The notes: generated by a model not told the origin, from the letters alone. A stretch of 64,000 nt of DNA from Hyphomicrobiales bacterium (GCA_016185245.1 JACPNZ010000003.1:62001-126000), one strand, 5' to 3'; counted from the first letter of the stretch, positions 1-10,019 are shown. Translations and numbers: made by a program.

Positions 1-521
1 GGGATCGATCCCACCCATATCGTCGGCGCCGGCGACAGCGCCGGCGGCCAGATGACGGTGGGGCTCGCCATGACGCTCCGTGACCGGGGTCTGCCGCAAC
101 TGCGCGGCCAGGTGCTGATCTATCCGGTGCTCGGGTCCGACACGGAAACCCCGTCCTACTTGCGCAACGCCCATGCCCCCTGCCTCACCCGCGACGAGAT
201 GATCTACTATCTCGAGAGTTTTCTGGGACCACGCGGCAGTGCGAGCTGGACCGACCCCTATGCGGTGCCCAATCTCGCCGGCAATCTGTCCGCTCTGCCG
301 CCGGCTTTCATTGCCGTCGCCGAGCACGATCCCCTGTGCGACGATGGCGCGATCTTCCATGACAAGCTGAAAGCCGCCGGCATTGCGTCGAAACTTCGTC
401 GCGAACCGGCACTGGCCCACTCCTACATGCGGGCCCGCCACGTCAGCGCCCCGGCGATGGCGGGCTTCGAGGCGATTGCCCGGGCCATCCATCTCCTGGC
501 GCACGAGGGCATGCTGCCGGA

Positions 522-525
<4 letters not shown>
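1..525 (+). CDS. Alpha/beta hydrolase, HSL (Abhydrolase_3) family, 5'-truncated by the window
   Basis: The frame is open from base 1 and ends at a TAG, giving 174 visible residues; the N-terminal half, including the expected HGGG oxyanion motif, lies outside the window. The nucleophile elbow GDSAGG is at visible residues 11-16 (Ser13), with a likely catalytic Asp in EHDPLCDD (about residue 110) and His in ALAHSYM (about 140). This is the order expected for carboxylesterases of the hormone-sensitive lipase family, cytoplasmic and lacking a visible signal. The C-terminal half resembles the esterase at 2303-3241 (shared LPPAF..A..HDPL.DD and KLKAAG segments), so the two are paralogues. Natural substrate is unknown. 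Its stop overlaps the convergent sulfotransferase stop by 4 bp. Confidence 0.85.
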
Positions 526-1433
<908 letters not shown>

Positions 1434-1540
1434 CGCCGCCTCCCCTGCCGTCTAAAACGCAAGCATACCGTGCCCAACCATACAAGGAAACGGGCCCAGC
1501 TGGGGGCCCGATCTTGCGAGGCGAGGGGTTGCAGGAGATC

Positions 1541-2155
1541 TCAGATCACCGTCACCGTGGCGCCGAGTTTGACGAACTGGTAGAGCTCGCTCACGTCCTC
1601 GTTCAGCATGCGGATGCAGCCGGAGGAGACGGACTTGCCGATCGACTTGGGCTCATTGGTGCCGTGAATGCGGTAGAGAGTGCCGCCGATATAGATGGCG
1701 CGGGCGCCCAGCGGGTTCTCGGGGCCGCCGGCCATATATTCGGGAAGCTCGGGGCGGCGTGCACGCATCTCGACCGGGGGACGCCAGTCGGGCCAGACGG
1801 TCTTCGAGGCGACCGGATGGGTGCCCGACCATTCGAAGCCCGGCTTGGCGGTGCCAACCCGGTATCTGGCGGCCATGCCGTTGCCGAGCACGAAGTAAAG
1901 AGCGTGTTCCCGGGTGTCTATGATGATCGAACCGGGCGCCATGGGGCTGTTATAGGCGACGATCCTGGCGCGCTTGAACTGGGGCTGGCTGTCGCTCTTG
2001 ACCTTGGCCGAAGAGCTGTCATCCTGCATGGGGTTGGCCGAGGCCGGGACGATGACGACGCCCTCGAAGGGCTTGACGGTCTTGGCGGAGGCAGCACCCG
2101 AAATGAGGCCGATTGCCAGGGCAGCGGCGGCAATTGACTTGATGAACTTGGACAT
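1541..2155 (-). CDS. L,D-transpeptidase (YkuD domain), secreted
   Basis: A 204-residue protein starting at ATG 2155, chosen because AGAGGG sits just upstream and because the next residues (MSKFIKS then a hydrophobic stretch ending AASA) form a signal peptide; a longer frame to 2302 has no such start. The YkuD catalytic signature is complete: HGTNEP (His about 164) and SSGCIRM with the nucleophile Cys about 180. These enzymes make 3-3 peptidoglycan cross-links or anchor proteins to peptidoglycan in the periplasm, and several paralogues are usual in Hyphomicrobiales. A short hydrophilic linker lies between the signal and the domain. No partner gene is adjacent. Confidence 0.9.
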   Translation of the reverse strand: MSKFIKSIAAAALAIGLISGAASAKTVKPFEGVVIVPASANPMQDDSSSAKVKSDSQPQFKRARIVAYNSPMAPGSIIIDTREHALYFVLGNGMAARYRVGTAKPGFEWSGTHPVASKTVWPDWRPPVEMRARRPELPEYMAGGPENPLGARAIYIGGTLYRIHGTNEPKSIGKSVSSGCIRMLNEDVSELYQFVKLGATVTVI

Positions 2156-2302
2156 TTTCGATCCCTCTGCGTTGGTTGATGAGGCCTTGTAGAGGCTCCC
2201 GGCTAAACCAAATCTGAGCCGGACTTTTAACTGGTGTTCATCTTCGTGACGCTTGCCGGGGCTTGTATCCTGGCCGGGGCCGAATAATGTGTCGGTCGTC
2301 AC

Positions 2303-3241
2303 ATGATCGACGATTCTGTAACAAAATTTTCAGAACTCACTGATCCCGGTATCAGGAATTTCATGATCGCCGGAGAGCGTTTCTATCCAGCCGATGCGGT
2401 TAACTTCACGCTTGTCCAGCAGCGGGCCTTCTACGACAAATTCTGCGCCCATTTCCGCAAAGCTCGCCCCGCCACCGTGGTTGTGAGGGATTTCACCGTC
2501 GGCGCCGTCCCCTGCCGCCACTACCGCCGGCAGGGCATGGAAGCGGCACCCATGCTCCTCTATCTCCATGGCGGCGGCTTCGTGCTGGGCGGCCTCGACA
2601 GCCATGACGACATCTGCGCCGAGCTTTGCGACGGCGCCGGGGTCGACGTGGTGGGAGTTGAGTACCGGCTGGCGCCCGAGCATCCCTTCCCGGCCGCCTT
2701 CGAGGATAGCCTGGCGGTGCTCAACCATCTGGCCCGTGAGCATGACCGCCTCCTGGTCGGCGGCGACAGTGCCGGCGGCAATCTCGCCGCGGCCCTGGCG
2801 CTGAAAGCCCGCGATACCGGGGGCCCGCACCTCCTGGGTCAGGTGCTCATCTATCCCGGCCTCGGCGGCGACATGACGAAGGGTTCCTATGTGACCAAGG
2901 CAGTTGCCCCCGGCCTCTCCACCACCGATGTTCTCTACTACCGCGACATCTATCGGGGTGGCGGCAGCAAATTTGCCGAGCCCCTGCGCGAGACCAATTA
3001 CGCCGGCCTGCCGCCTGCCTTCCTGGTAGCGGCCGGGCACGATCCCCTGCGTGACGATTGCGCCGCCTTCGCGACAAAACTCAAAGCCGCCGGTGTGGCC
3101 GTGGAGGTCCGCGACGAGGCCTTCCTGGTCCATGCCTTTCTCAGGGCCCGTTCCATGAGCGAACCGGCAAGGGCCTCGTTCGACGCCATCATTGCCGCGA
3201 TACGCTCGCTCGCCTATGAGGACCGTCTGCCTGCTTCCTGA
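2303..3241 (+). CDS. Alpha/beta hydrolase, HSL (Abhydrolase_3) family esterase
   Basis: A 312-residue carboxylesterase-like protein with the full HSL layout: HGGGF oxyanion motif at 89-93, the family segment EYRLAPEHPFPAA at about 120-132, and GDSAGG with Ser156. A late HDPLRDD supplies the Asp and FLVHAFLR the His. No export signal is seen, so it is probably cytoplasmic. It begins at ATG 2303, about 150 bp from the divergent L,D-transpeptidase start. Thirteen bases after its stop comes the CocE-type hydrolase on the same strand, so the two may be co-transcribed and handle related ester or amide substrates. Paralogous to the truncated esterase at the window start. Confidence 0.88.
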   Translation: MIDDSVTKFSELTDPGIRNFMIAGERFYPADAVNFTLVQQRAFYDKFCAHFRKARPATVVVRDFTVGAVPCRHYRRQGMEAAPMLLYLHGGGFVLGGLDSHDDICAELCDGAGVDVVGVEYRLAPEHPFPAAFEDSLAVLNHLAREHDRLLVGGDSAGGNLAAALALKARDTGGPHLLGQVLIYPGLGGDMTKGSYVTKAVAPGLSTTDVLYYRDIYRGGGSKFAEPLRETNYAGLPPAFLVAAGHDPLRDDCAAFATKLKAAGVAVEVRDEAFLVHAFLRARSMSEPARASFDAIIAAIRSLAYEDRLPAS

Positions 3242-3255
3242 GTTTCGAGGTTTGC

Positions 3256-5274
3256 ATGACCATCGTCACCAAGACTGACTTTCCCCGCCAGGTGAAGGAG
3301 GTCGAGAACTTCTGGATCGCCATGTCGGATGGAGTGAAGCTGGCGGCCCGTATGTGGCTGCCCAGCGACGCCGAGGAGAATCCGGTGCCGGCCATCCTCG
3401 AATATATCCCCTACCGCAAGCGCGACGGCACCCATGTGCGCGATGCCCTGACGCATCCCTATCTCGCCGGCCACGGCTATGCCGCGATCCGCGTCGACAT
3501 GCGCGGCAATGGCGACTCGGAAGGCCTGATGGCGGACGAATACACTCTCCAGGAGCAGGATGACGCCCTCGAAGTCATCGCCTGGATCGCCCGGCAGAAA
3601 TGGTCGACGGGCAAAGTCGGCATGATGGGCATTTCCTGGGGCGGCTTCAATGCGCTGCAGGTGGCGGCGCGCAAGCCCCCCGCGCTTAAGGCAATCGTCA
3701 CCATCTGCTCGACCGACGACCGCTACGAGGACGACATCCATTACAAGGGCGGCTGCCTGATCAACGAAAACCTCGGCTGGGCCGCCACCATGTTCGCCTA
3801 TTCCTCGCGCCCGCCCGACCCTAAGATCGTCGGCAACAAGTGGCGCAAGATGTGGCTGGCGCGGCTTGCCGACGAACCCTTCCTGATCGTTCCCTGGCTC
3901 AAGCATCCGCACCGCGACGATTACTGGAAGCATGGCTCGGTCTGCGAGGACTGGGCGGCAATCGAGGTGCCCACCCTGATCGTCGGCGGCTGGAACGATG
4001 CCTATTCCAACGCCATCCCGCGCCTGATGAAGGGACTGCGCACCACCAGGAAAGCGATCATCGGCCCCTGGGCCCACAAATATCCGCATTTCGCGGTCCC
4101 TGAGCCGCGCATCGGGTTCCTCCAGGAAATGCTTCGCTGGTGGGACCAGTGGCTGAAGAACGAGCCGACCGGCATCACGCGTGAACCCGACTACCGCTAC
4201 TACATCATGGATGCCGAGAAGCCCGGCACCTCCAAGGCGGCGCTCGCCGGGCGCTGGGTGGGCGACAGCTTCTGGGGCTTCGGTACCATGTCGACCAAGC
4301 AATGGTATCTCAACGAAACCGGCATCGGCGGCAGCGAAGGGGCGGAAAAGCCGCTGACCATTTCGTCCAAGCAAATAACCGGCGTCGACGGCGGCGAATA
4401 CTGCATCATCTGGCTCGGCCCGGAATTTCCCGGCGACCAGGCCCGTGACGATGCCCAGTCGCTCACCTTCGATTCGCCCGTCCTCATCACCGATATGGAT
4501 ATCGTCGGCCAGCCAGCGGTCGAGCTCGATTTCTCGGTCGACAGGCCGGTTGCCTCCGTCGCCATCCGCCTCAACGATGTCTGGCCGACGGGCGAAGTTT
4601 CACGCATCACCTATCATGTGCAGAACCTGTGCATGCGCGAGAGCCGGGAATTTCCCACCGCCCTTGAGCGCGGCAAACGCTACCGGATGAAGATCAAGCT
4701 CGACGACATCGCCTGGCGCATACCCAAAGGCCATCGCCTGCGGGTGTCGATCTCGACCGCCTATTTCCCGCTGATGTGGCCGGCGCCGGAACCGGTGAGG
4801 CTCACCGTCTACACGGCCAAGTCCATGGTCCATGTGCCGATCCGCAAGGAGACGGCGGACGATACGCCGATCGCCTGGCAGCCCGCCGAAGCGGCCGAGC
4901 CCGCCAGGATGACCGAACTCAAGAAACCCTGGAACAAGCGCGACACCAGGATCGATCCCGAGACCGGCGCCCTGTCGATCGAAATCGTCGACGACTTCGG
5001 CGAATACCAGATCGAGCCCCACGGCCTCGTCACCTGGTCGGCGGGCCGCGAGTCCTATGCGATCCTTCCCGACGATCCATTGTCGGCGAGGATGGAAACC
5101 CACTGGAGCGAGGTGCGCCGGCGCGGCAGCTGGAATACCCGCACCGAAACCTATGCCCGCCTCACCGCCACCAGGACCCACTGGCTGGTCTGGGGCAAGC
5201 TCGAAGCCTTCGAAGGCAAGAAGAAGGTGTTCGAGAAAGAGTGGAACGAGGAGATCGAGCGCAAGCTGCAGTGA
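3256..5274 (+). CDS. CocE/NonD family hydrolase (peptidase S15-like)
   Basis: A 672-residue protein of the Xaa-Pro dipeptidyl-peptidase/cocaine esterase superfamily. The alpha/beta hydrolase part is N-terminal, with the nucleophile motif GISWGG (Ser127), preceded by the typical RVDMRGNGDSEG (79-90) and followed by GGWNDAY and GPWAHKYPH, which carry the expected Asp and His. The C-terminal 250 residues (LDFSVDRPVASVAIRL, KGHRLRVSIST) match the jelly-roll X-Pro DAP C domain. Family members cleave acyl esters, beta-lactam precursors or peptides; the substrate here is unknown. No signal peptide. It follows the HSL esterase by 14 bp and converges on typA across a hairpin. Confidence 0.9.
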   Translation: MTIVTKTDFPRQVKEVENFWIAMSDGVKLAARMWLPSDAEENPVPAILEYIPYRKRDGTHVRDALTHPYLAGHGYAAIRVDMRGNGDSEGLMADEYTLQEQDDALEVIAWIARQKWSTGKVGMMGISWGGFNALQVAARKPPALKAIVTICSTDDRYEDDIHYKGGCLINENLGWAATMFAYSSRPPDPKIVGNKWRKMWLARLADEPFLIVPWLKHPHRDDYWKHGSVCEDWAAIEVPTLIVGGWNDAYSNAIPRLMKGLRTTRKAIIGPWAHKYPHFAVPEPRIGFLQEMLRWWDQWLKNEPTGITREPDYRYYIMDAEKPGTSKAALAGRWVGDSFWGFGTMSTKQWYLNETGIGGSEGAEKPLTISSKQITGVDGGEYCIIWLGPEFPGDQARDDAQSLTFDSPVLITDMDIVGQPAVELDFSVDRPVASVAIRLNDVWPTGEVSRITYHVQNLCMRESREFPTALERGKRYRMKIKLDDIAWRIPKGHRLRVSISTAYFPLMWPAPEPVRLTVYTAKSMVHVPIRKETADDTPIAWQPAEAAEPARMTELKKPWNKRDTRIDPETGALSIEIVDDFGEYQIEPHGLVTWSAGRESYAILPDDPLSARMETHWSEVRRRGSWNTRTETYARLTATRTHWLVWGKLEAFEGKKKVFEKEWNEEIERKLQ

Positions 5275-5285
5275 AGACTTCATGC

Positions 5286-5302
5286 CTCCCCCTTGCGGGG
5301 AG
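5286..5302. terminator. Hairpin between convergent genes, possible bidirectional terminator
   Basis: CTCCCC, a 5-base CTTGC loop, then GGGGAG, lying in the 70 bp between the CocE-type gene and typA. There is no T-run, so termination is inferred from position. The CTCCC-loop-GGGAG core recurs at 44224-44246 and 59402-59511, suggesting a dispersed palindromic repeat. Confidence 0.4.
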
Positions 5303-5344
5303 AGATGAGAATATGCTGTGCGCCGACTTGCATCGATTGTGCGT

Positions 5345-7177
5345 CTACGCCGCGCTTTCGGCTTCCTTGGCGCGGCTGGCGCGCTTCCTCAGGTGCGGAT
5401 CGAGAATGGCCTTGCGCAGGCGGATCGACTTGGGCGTCACCTCGACGAGCTCGTCCTCGCCCACATAGGCGAGCGCTTTCTCCAGCGACATCCGAATGGG
5501 TGGCGTCAACACCACCGCCTCGTCCTTGCCGGAGGCGCGCACATTGGTGAGCTTCTTGCCCTTGATCACATTGAGTTCGAGATCGTTGCCGCGGGTATGT
5601 TCGCCGACGATCATGCCGGGATAGACCCGGGTGCCGTGCTCGATGAACATGGGACCACGGTCCTGCAGGTTGAAAATCGCATAGGCCGCTGCCTCCCCTT
5701 CGCTATTGGAAATGAGGGCTCCCGTATGGCGCCCGGGAATGTCGCCGACATGGGGCGCATAGGAGTGGAAGATGCGGTTCATGATCGCCGTGCCGCGAGT
5801 ATCCGATAAGAGCTCGCTCTGGTAGCCGATGAGGCCGCGGGTGGGCGCATGGAAGACGATGCGCTGGCGGCCGGTGCCCGAGGGCCGCATGTCGCGCATC
5901 TTGGCCCGGCGCTCGGAAAGCTTCTGCACCACAATGCCGGTATAGGCCTCGTCGACGTCGACGATCACCTCCTCGATCGGTTCGAGCCGTTCGCCGGTTG
6001 CCTCATCGGTGCGGAAAACGACGCGCGGCCGCCCGACGGTCAGTTCGAAGCCTTCGCGCCGCATGGTCTCGATCAAGATGCCGAGCTGCAATTCGCCGCG
6101 GCCCGCCACTTCAAAGGCATCGGTCTCGTTGACCGAAGCGGTCACCTTCAGCGCCACATTGCCCTCGGCCTCGCGTAAGAGCCGGTCGCGGATCACCCGG
6201 CTTTGCACCTTGTCGCCCTCCTTGCCGGCGAAGGGCCCATCATTGATGCGGAAGGTCATGGTCAGTGTCGGCGGATCGATCGGCTGGGCGGCAATTGCCT
6301 GGCTCACGGCAGGATCGGCGATGGTTTCGGCAACCGTTGCCTTTTCGAGGCCCGAGATCGCCACGATGTCGCCGGCCTGGCCTTCCTCCACGGTCACGCG
6401 CTCGAGGCCGCGGAACGCCAGTACCTTGGAAATGCGGCCCTGCTCGACCAGCGAGCCGTCGCGGTCCAGCACCTTCACCACCTGGTTGGCCTTGACTGAC
6501 CCTGAGCGGATGCGGCCGGTCAGCACCCGGCCGAGGAACGGATTGGCCTCGATCGTTGTCACCAGCATGCGGAACGGCCCCTCCTCCACCACCGGCGGCT
6601 TGAAATGTCGTATTACCAGATCGAACAACGGCCCCATGCCCTGCTGCGGCCCGGCCGGCTTGTCGGCCATCCAGCCCTGCTTGGCTGAACCGTAGATGAT
6701 CGGGAAATCGAGCTGTTCCTCGCTGGCATCGAGGGCGGCGAAGAGATCGAAGACCTCGTTCACCACCTCGTTGTGGCGTTCGTCGGGCCGGTCGATCTTG
6801 TTGATGCAGACAATCGGCCTGAGTCCGATCTTGAGGGCCTTCTGCAGCACGAATTTGGTCTGCGGCATGGGGCCTTCGGCGGCATCGACCAGCAGCACCG
6901 CGCCATCCACCATGTTGAGGATGCGCTCCACCTCGCCGCCGAAGTCGGCGTGGCCCGGCGTGTCGACGATATTGATGCGGGTGTCCTTCCAGACGAGCGA
7001 AGTGACCTTGGCCAGGATGGTAATGCCACGCTCGCGCTCCAAATCGTTGGAATCCATGGCCCGCTCGGCCACCTTCTGGTTGTCGCGGAACGAGCCCGAC
7101 TGCGCCAGCAAGCGGTCGATCAGGGTGGTCTTGCCATGGTCGACATGGGCAATAATCGCTATGTTGCGCAAATTCAT
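5345..7177 (-). CDS. typA: Translational GTPase TypA/BipA
   Basis: A 610-residue ribosome-binding GTPase, the standard length for TypA/BipA. The G1 loop AHVDHGKTT is at residues 10-18, with ERERGITI (switch I), DTPGHADF (G3) and NKIDRP (G4). The later domains carry GRGELQLGILIETMRREG and SSE-like DTRGTAIMNRIF, typical of BipA and not of EF-G. It acts in ribosome assembly and stress adaptation, especially cold. The gene is monocistronic here: it converges with the CocE-type gene at its 3' end and is divergent from the J-domain gene at its 5' end, about 130 bp away. Confidence 0.97.
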   Translation of the reverse strand: MNLRNIAIIAHVDHGKTTLIDRLLAQSGSFRDNQKVAERAMDSNDLERERGITILAKVTSLVWKDTRINIVDTPGHADFGGEVERILNMVDGAVLLVDAAEGPMPQTKFVLQKALKIGLRPIVCINKIDRPDERHNEVVNEVFDLFAALDASEEQLDFPIIYGSAKQGWMADKPAGPQQGMGPLFDLVIRHFKPPVVEEGPFRMLVTTIEANPFLGRVLTGRIRSGSVKANQVVKVLDRDGSLVEQGRISKVLAFRGLERVTVEEGQAGDIVAISGLEKATVAETIADPAVSQAIAAQPIDPPTLTMTFRINDGPFAGKEGDKVQSRVIRDRLLREAEGNVALKVTASVNETDAFEVAGRGELQLGILIETMRREGFELTVGRPRVVFRTDEATGERLEPIEEVIVDVDEAYTGIVVQKLSERRAKMRDMRPSGTGRQRIVFHAPTRGLIGYQSELLSDTRGTAIMNRIFHSYAPHVGDIPGRHTGALISNSEGEAAAYAIFNLQDRGPMFIEHGTRVYPGMIVGEHTRGNDLELNVIKGKKLTNVRASGKDEAVVLTPPIRMSLEKALAYVGEDELVEVTPKSIRLRKAILDPHLRKRASRAKEAESAA

Positions 7178-7307
7178 GTGGCGCCGAGACTTTCTTAACT
7201 ATATGGATCGGCGCCGCGCTTAGCACGGGTCTCCGGCAAAGGCAATTTAGGGCTTTTCGCACGGTCCTGTGGCAGACTGCCGGGCTTGCAATCGTCAGGA
7301 ACGAGCC

Positions 7308-7766
7308 ATGTTCGACAATTCCAAGTCCACCGGCATGCGCGCTCTCGTCGCCGTCACCCTGAGGGACGGCACGGTGCAGAACCTGTCGGTCAAGCTGTCG
7401 CTGTCCAGCAAGCTGCACGACACGCTGAACAACGCCGAGGCGTTCCTCGACGTGATCGATGCCGAAGGCAAGCAGTCCTTCCTGGCCAAGAGCGCCATTG
7501 CCCGCGTCGAGCTGATCGAGGTGCCGCGCGCCAACCAGATTAACCTGTTCCGCCGGGCCGGCGACAGTTCCACCTTCGATCCCTATGCGGTGCTGGGTGT
7601 CGCCAAGGGCAGCGATCCGGTCGCCATAAGGCAGGCCTATCACGCCACCGCCAAGCGCTATCACCCGGACCGCTTTCTCAGCATCGACCTGCCCAAGGAA
7701 ATGGCCGACTACGCCGCCGCCATGCTGGTGCGCATCAACCTCGCCTACGAGCAGATCGGTAGCTAA
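7308..7766 (+). CDS. J-domain protein with extra N-terminal domain
   Basis: A 152-residue protein starting at ATG 7308 behind CAGGAACGAG. The C-terminal part (about 90-150) is a J domain with DPYAVLGV, RQAYHATAKRYHPDRF and the essential HPD at 119-121, so it should stimulate an Hsp70 ATPase. The first 80 residues form a separate beta-rich-looking segment (RALVAVTLRDGTVQNLSVKL) that I do not recognise and that may provide client or partner binding. The J domain is at the C terminus, unlike classical DnaJ, and no Gly/Phe or zinc-finger region is present. Its stop overlaps the convergent hydrolase gene by 4 bp. Confidence 0.82.
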   Translation: MFDNSKSTGMRALVAVTLRDGTVQNLSVKLSLSSKLHDTLNNAEAFLDVIDAEGKQSFLAKSAIARVELIEVPRANQINLFRRAGDSSTFDPYAVLGVAKGSDPVAIRQAYHATAKRYHPDRFLSIDLPKEMADYAAAMLVRINLAYEQIGS

Positions 7767-8704
7767 GCCGGCTCATCGCCGCCGACAAAGCTGTCGAAGA
7801 TCGCCAGGAACTGGTTTCGCACCTCGTCGCGCTCGGTCAGGATCTCGTGCAGCGACTCCCGGATCATCGTGAAGGCGACACCCGGCACCCTTGCAGCAAA
7901 GCGCCGGATCGCCTCGCCGTCGACCACCCGGTCGAGGCCGGCGGCCACCACCATGACCGGGCAGCTCAGCCGGTCGCGCTGGCCCATGGCCTGCAGTTGC
8001 GCCGTGGCGCGCCTCGCCGCCCGGAGCCAGGAAAAGGTCGGGCCGCCGACACCCAGCGTCGGCACGACCTCGAGCGGGGCCGAATCGCGCCGCCAGCGGC
8101 GCTCGTCGGAGGTCAGGGGATTGCCGGGAAAATCCTCGGGGCCCATGGGCTTGCGGTTCTGTCCGGGCAGATACATCCAGCCCAGGCCGAACATGGCATT
8201 AAGCCGCAGCAGGAAGCGCACCACCGGCAGCGGCCAGTTGGCATAGTTAAGTCCAATGAGCGGCGCCAGGACGATGGTCCGGGCAAACCAGATGTGCTGG
8301 CGGAGCGCCAGAAGCAGGACATTGCCGCCGGTCGAGTGGCCGATGGCGTAGATTGGCGATGGGCAGTTGGGCACCACCATCTGGCTCATCACCGCTTCGA
8401 GGTCGGCTACATAGTCGGAAAAATCGCCGATATGGCCGCGGAAGGGATTGCTAAGAAGGCGCTGCGAGCCGCCTTGCCCGCGGAAATCGAAGCTCGCCAC
8501 GGCGAAGCCCCGCACCATCAGATCGCGCATGGTCTCGAAGTAGCGTTCCATGTAGTCGCCGCGCCCGCCGATCAGCAGCACGGTGCCGTGCGCTTCCCGG
8601 GGAATGGCATACATGGCCCTGATGGCGAGACCCCCTATGCCCGCCACGGTGACGCAGCGGGCGTTCTCGGGTGGTGGATTTTCAGGGGTAACGACAAGGT
8701 CCAT
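7763..8704 (-). CDS. Alpha/beta hydrolase (lysophospholipase-like, serine aminopeptidase S33 family)
   Basis: A 313-residue protein with nucleophile elbow GHSTGG (Ser124), an earlier SFDFRGQGGSQR typical of monoacylglycerol lipase/PldB-like enzymes, catalytic Asp in AAGLDRVVD and His in SLHEILTERDEVR. The last motif is the classic lysophospholipase PldB-type ending, which suggests a lysophospholipase or monoglyceride lipase. ATG 8704 is preferred because GGCGGA lies 9 bases upstream; ATG 8713 is in frame and would add three residues but has that GGCGGA directly against it. No signal peptide. The gene stands alone between the J-domain gene and the small secreted protein gene. Confidence 0.85.
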   Translation of the reverse strand: MDLVVTPENPPPENARCVTVAGIGGLAIRAMYAIPREAHGTVLLIGGRGDYMERYFETMRDLMVRGFAVASFDFRGQGGSQRLLSNPFRGHIGDFSDYVADLEAVMSQMVVPNCPSPIYAIGHSTGGNVLLLALRQHIWFARTIVLAPLIGLNYANWPLPVVRFLLRLNAMFGLGWMYLPGQNRKPMGPEDFPGNPLTSDERRWRRDSAPLEVVPTLGVGGPTFSWLRAARRATAQLQAMGQRDRLSCPVMVVAAGLDRVVDGEAIRRFAARVPGVAFTMIRESLHEILTERDEVRNQFLAIFDSFVGGDEPA

Positions 8705-8775
8705 GGCGGGCATTCCGCCGGTCTTGTAGACTCTTTCCCGGACGAGCGAAATCGGCTTTATGGCGAGTTAGCGCC

Positions 8776-9309
8776 TTACGGCTGTTTCTTGACCTCGGTC
8801 AGTTCGCCGTCGGCGGAGTTGAGCCGTACCACATAGGATTTGCCGGCACGGATGGCGTTGAAGGCATAGACTTTGCCCTCGCAATCGGTGGGCTTGACGT
8901 CGGCAAAGCCGTAACCGGTCACGATGCCGGTCGCCTTGTCGCAGGGCATTCCGGTGAAAGCCTTGTCGGCCTGGCTGGTGGATGCGGTGGTCGTCTGGTC
9001 CCTGGCGGCGGAAGTCGTCGCCTGGCTCTTCGGTTGCGGACCGGTGGAGGACTCCTTGGCCGGTTTCGGCTTCGACCGAGGCTTGTAGATAGGCTCGTAA
9101 TATCGGTCGTCGAATTGGGGGTCGTAATATTCGGGGACGCCAAGAGAGCGGTAATAGACCGGAGGCGGCGCGTATTCGGGGGCGGGGTAGAAGGCGTCGC
9201 CGCCGTAGATGGTGCGCGGCCGCCAGCGGTGCCCGGCCTCGGCGGAACTGCTGTCGAGGCCTGAAACCAGACCAACCGCCGTCAGCAGCACAATCGATGC
9301 TATTTTCAT
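8776..9309 (-). CDS. Small secreted protein with C-terminal paired-Cys domain (paralogue A)
   Basis: A 177-residue unrecognised protein. An N-terminal hydrophobic segment (MKIASIVLLTAVGLVSG) is a likely signal peptide. The middle is rich in Tyr, Pro and later Ser/Thr/Gln, low-complexity and probably disordered. The last 60 residues form a compact unit: C..A......GF..V....C.GK...F.A.R.GKSYVV..N...GE. The same pattern ends the next gene (9368-9808), so the two are paralogues sharing a secreted domain with two Cys that may form a disulfide. Both genes point the same way, 58 bp apart, and may form an operon. Function unknown. Confidence 0.7.
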   Translation of the reverse strand: MKIASIVLLTAVGLVSGLDSSSAEAGHRWRPRTIYGGDAFYPAPEYAPPPVYYRSLGVPEYYDPQFDDRYYEPIYKPRSKPKPAKESSTGPQPKSQATTSAARDQTTTASTSQADKAFTGMPCDKATGIVTGYGFADVKPTDCEGKVYAFNAIRAGKSYVVRLNSADGELTEVKKQP

Positions 9310-9367
9310 CCTGCCCCCCGATTCGAACCGGCGTCCCCGCTGGCGCCGGCCCGGGCTCGTCTGTGGC

Positions 9368-9808
9368 CTATTGCCGATACGGGATAATCCGCCCGTTCCA
9401 AGTGTTAACTTTCACCACAAAGGACCGTCCGTCGCGGCGGGCGGCGAAGCTGTCGAACTTGCCGCCGCAGCTCAAGGTACGCACGTTTCTGAAGCCCTGT
9501 TCGTAGATCATGCTTTTTGCTTCCCCGCAGCTGATGCGATCGGGGGCCCGGCCATAGCCATCCTCGTAGTCGCCGCCCAGATAGTAGCCTGGCCCATAGT
9601 CGTAGCCCGGGCGCCAATAGTTATAGGGATAGGGGTAGCCCCAGTATCCGCCATCGCATTGGTAGGGGTGGTAGTTGCACCAGCTCCCGCCGCCGCCCAC
9701 GCCGATTCCGACGCCGATGTGAACCTTGGTCTTTGCCGAAGCGGCCCCCGGCATGAGAACCAACACCGCCAGCAGCAACCCAGCCCAAAGGGTTCCCTTT
9801 GCAAACAT
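9368..9808 (-). CDS. Small secreted protein with C-terminal paired-Cys domain (paralogue B)
   Basis: A 146-residue unrecognised protein with a clear signal peptide ending near GAASA (about residue 25). A Gly/Tyr/Pro-rich middle (repeated GYW, PYNY, GPGYYLGG) gives way to a C-terminal domain matching that of the neighbour at 8776-9309: C..AKSMIYEQGF.NV....CGGK...FAARR.GRSFVVKVN...G. Both domain Cys align. Export to the periplasm or envelope is likely. It lies just upstream of its paralogue on the same strand, so tandem duplication followed by divergence of the low-complexity linker is the simplest history. No enzymatic motif is visible. Confidence 0.7.
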   Translation of the reverse strand: MFAKGTLWAGLLLAVLVLMPGAASAKTKVHIGVGIGVGGGGSWCNYHPYQCDGGYWGYPYPYNYWRPGYDYGPGYYLGGDYEDGYGRAPDRISCGEAKSMIYEQGFRNVRTLSCGGKFDSFAARRDGRSFVVKVNTWNGRIIPYRQ

Positions 9809-9929
9809 TGTCTTAACTCCTCAAGAACAGGCTCCCCAGCCTCTTGCGACCGGATCATGGCAGAATCTTGCTGAATGGTGGCCGATGGCGCCGTTCATCT
9901 GGGGTTCAGGATTGCCGCCGGGCCGGCCT

Positions 9930-9957
9930 CTTGAACCGCCCTCTGGGGCCCCCATTT
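9930..9957 (+). promoter_or_regulatory. Sigma32 (RpoH) heat-shock promoter of the Hsp20 gene
   Basis: CTTGAA at 9930-9935, a 14-base spacer, and CCCCATTT at 9950-9957 match the sigma32 consensus (CTTGAA, 13-17 bp, CCCCATNT) exactly. Transcription would start around 9964, giving a leader of roughly 55 bases before the Hsp20 start codon. Confidence 0.85.
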
Positions 9958-9995
9958 AAGCCTCGCGGGTGCCATTCGTAAGGGCCCGTAACCGA

Positions 9996-10015
9996 ACATT
10001 GCTCAAGGAGAATGT
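9996..10015 (+). promoter_or_regulatory. ROSE-like RNA thermometer hairpin masking the Hsp20 ribosome binding site
   Basis: In the leader, ACATT (9996-10000) pairs with AATGT (10011-10015), and the intervening bases put TTGCT opposite the Shine-Dalgarno AAGGAG (10005-10010). A UUGCU-type strand facing the SD with a G-G mismatch inside the stem is the hallmark of ROSE elements, which melt on heating. The stem here is short, so it is ROSE-like rather than a full multi-hairpin ROSE. Confidence 0.55.
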
Positions 10016-10019
10016 GACC

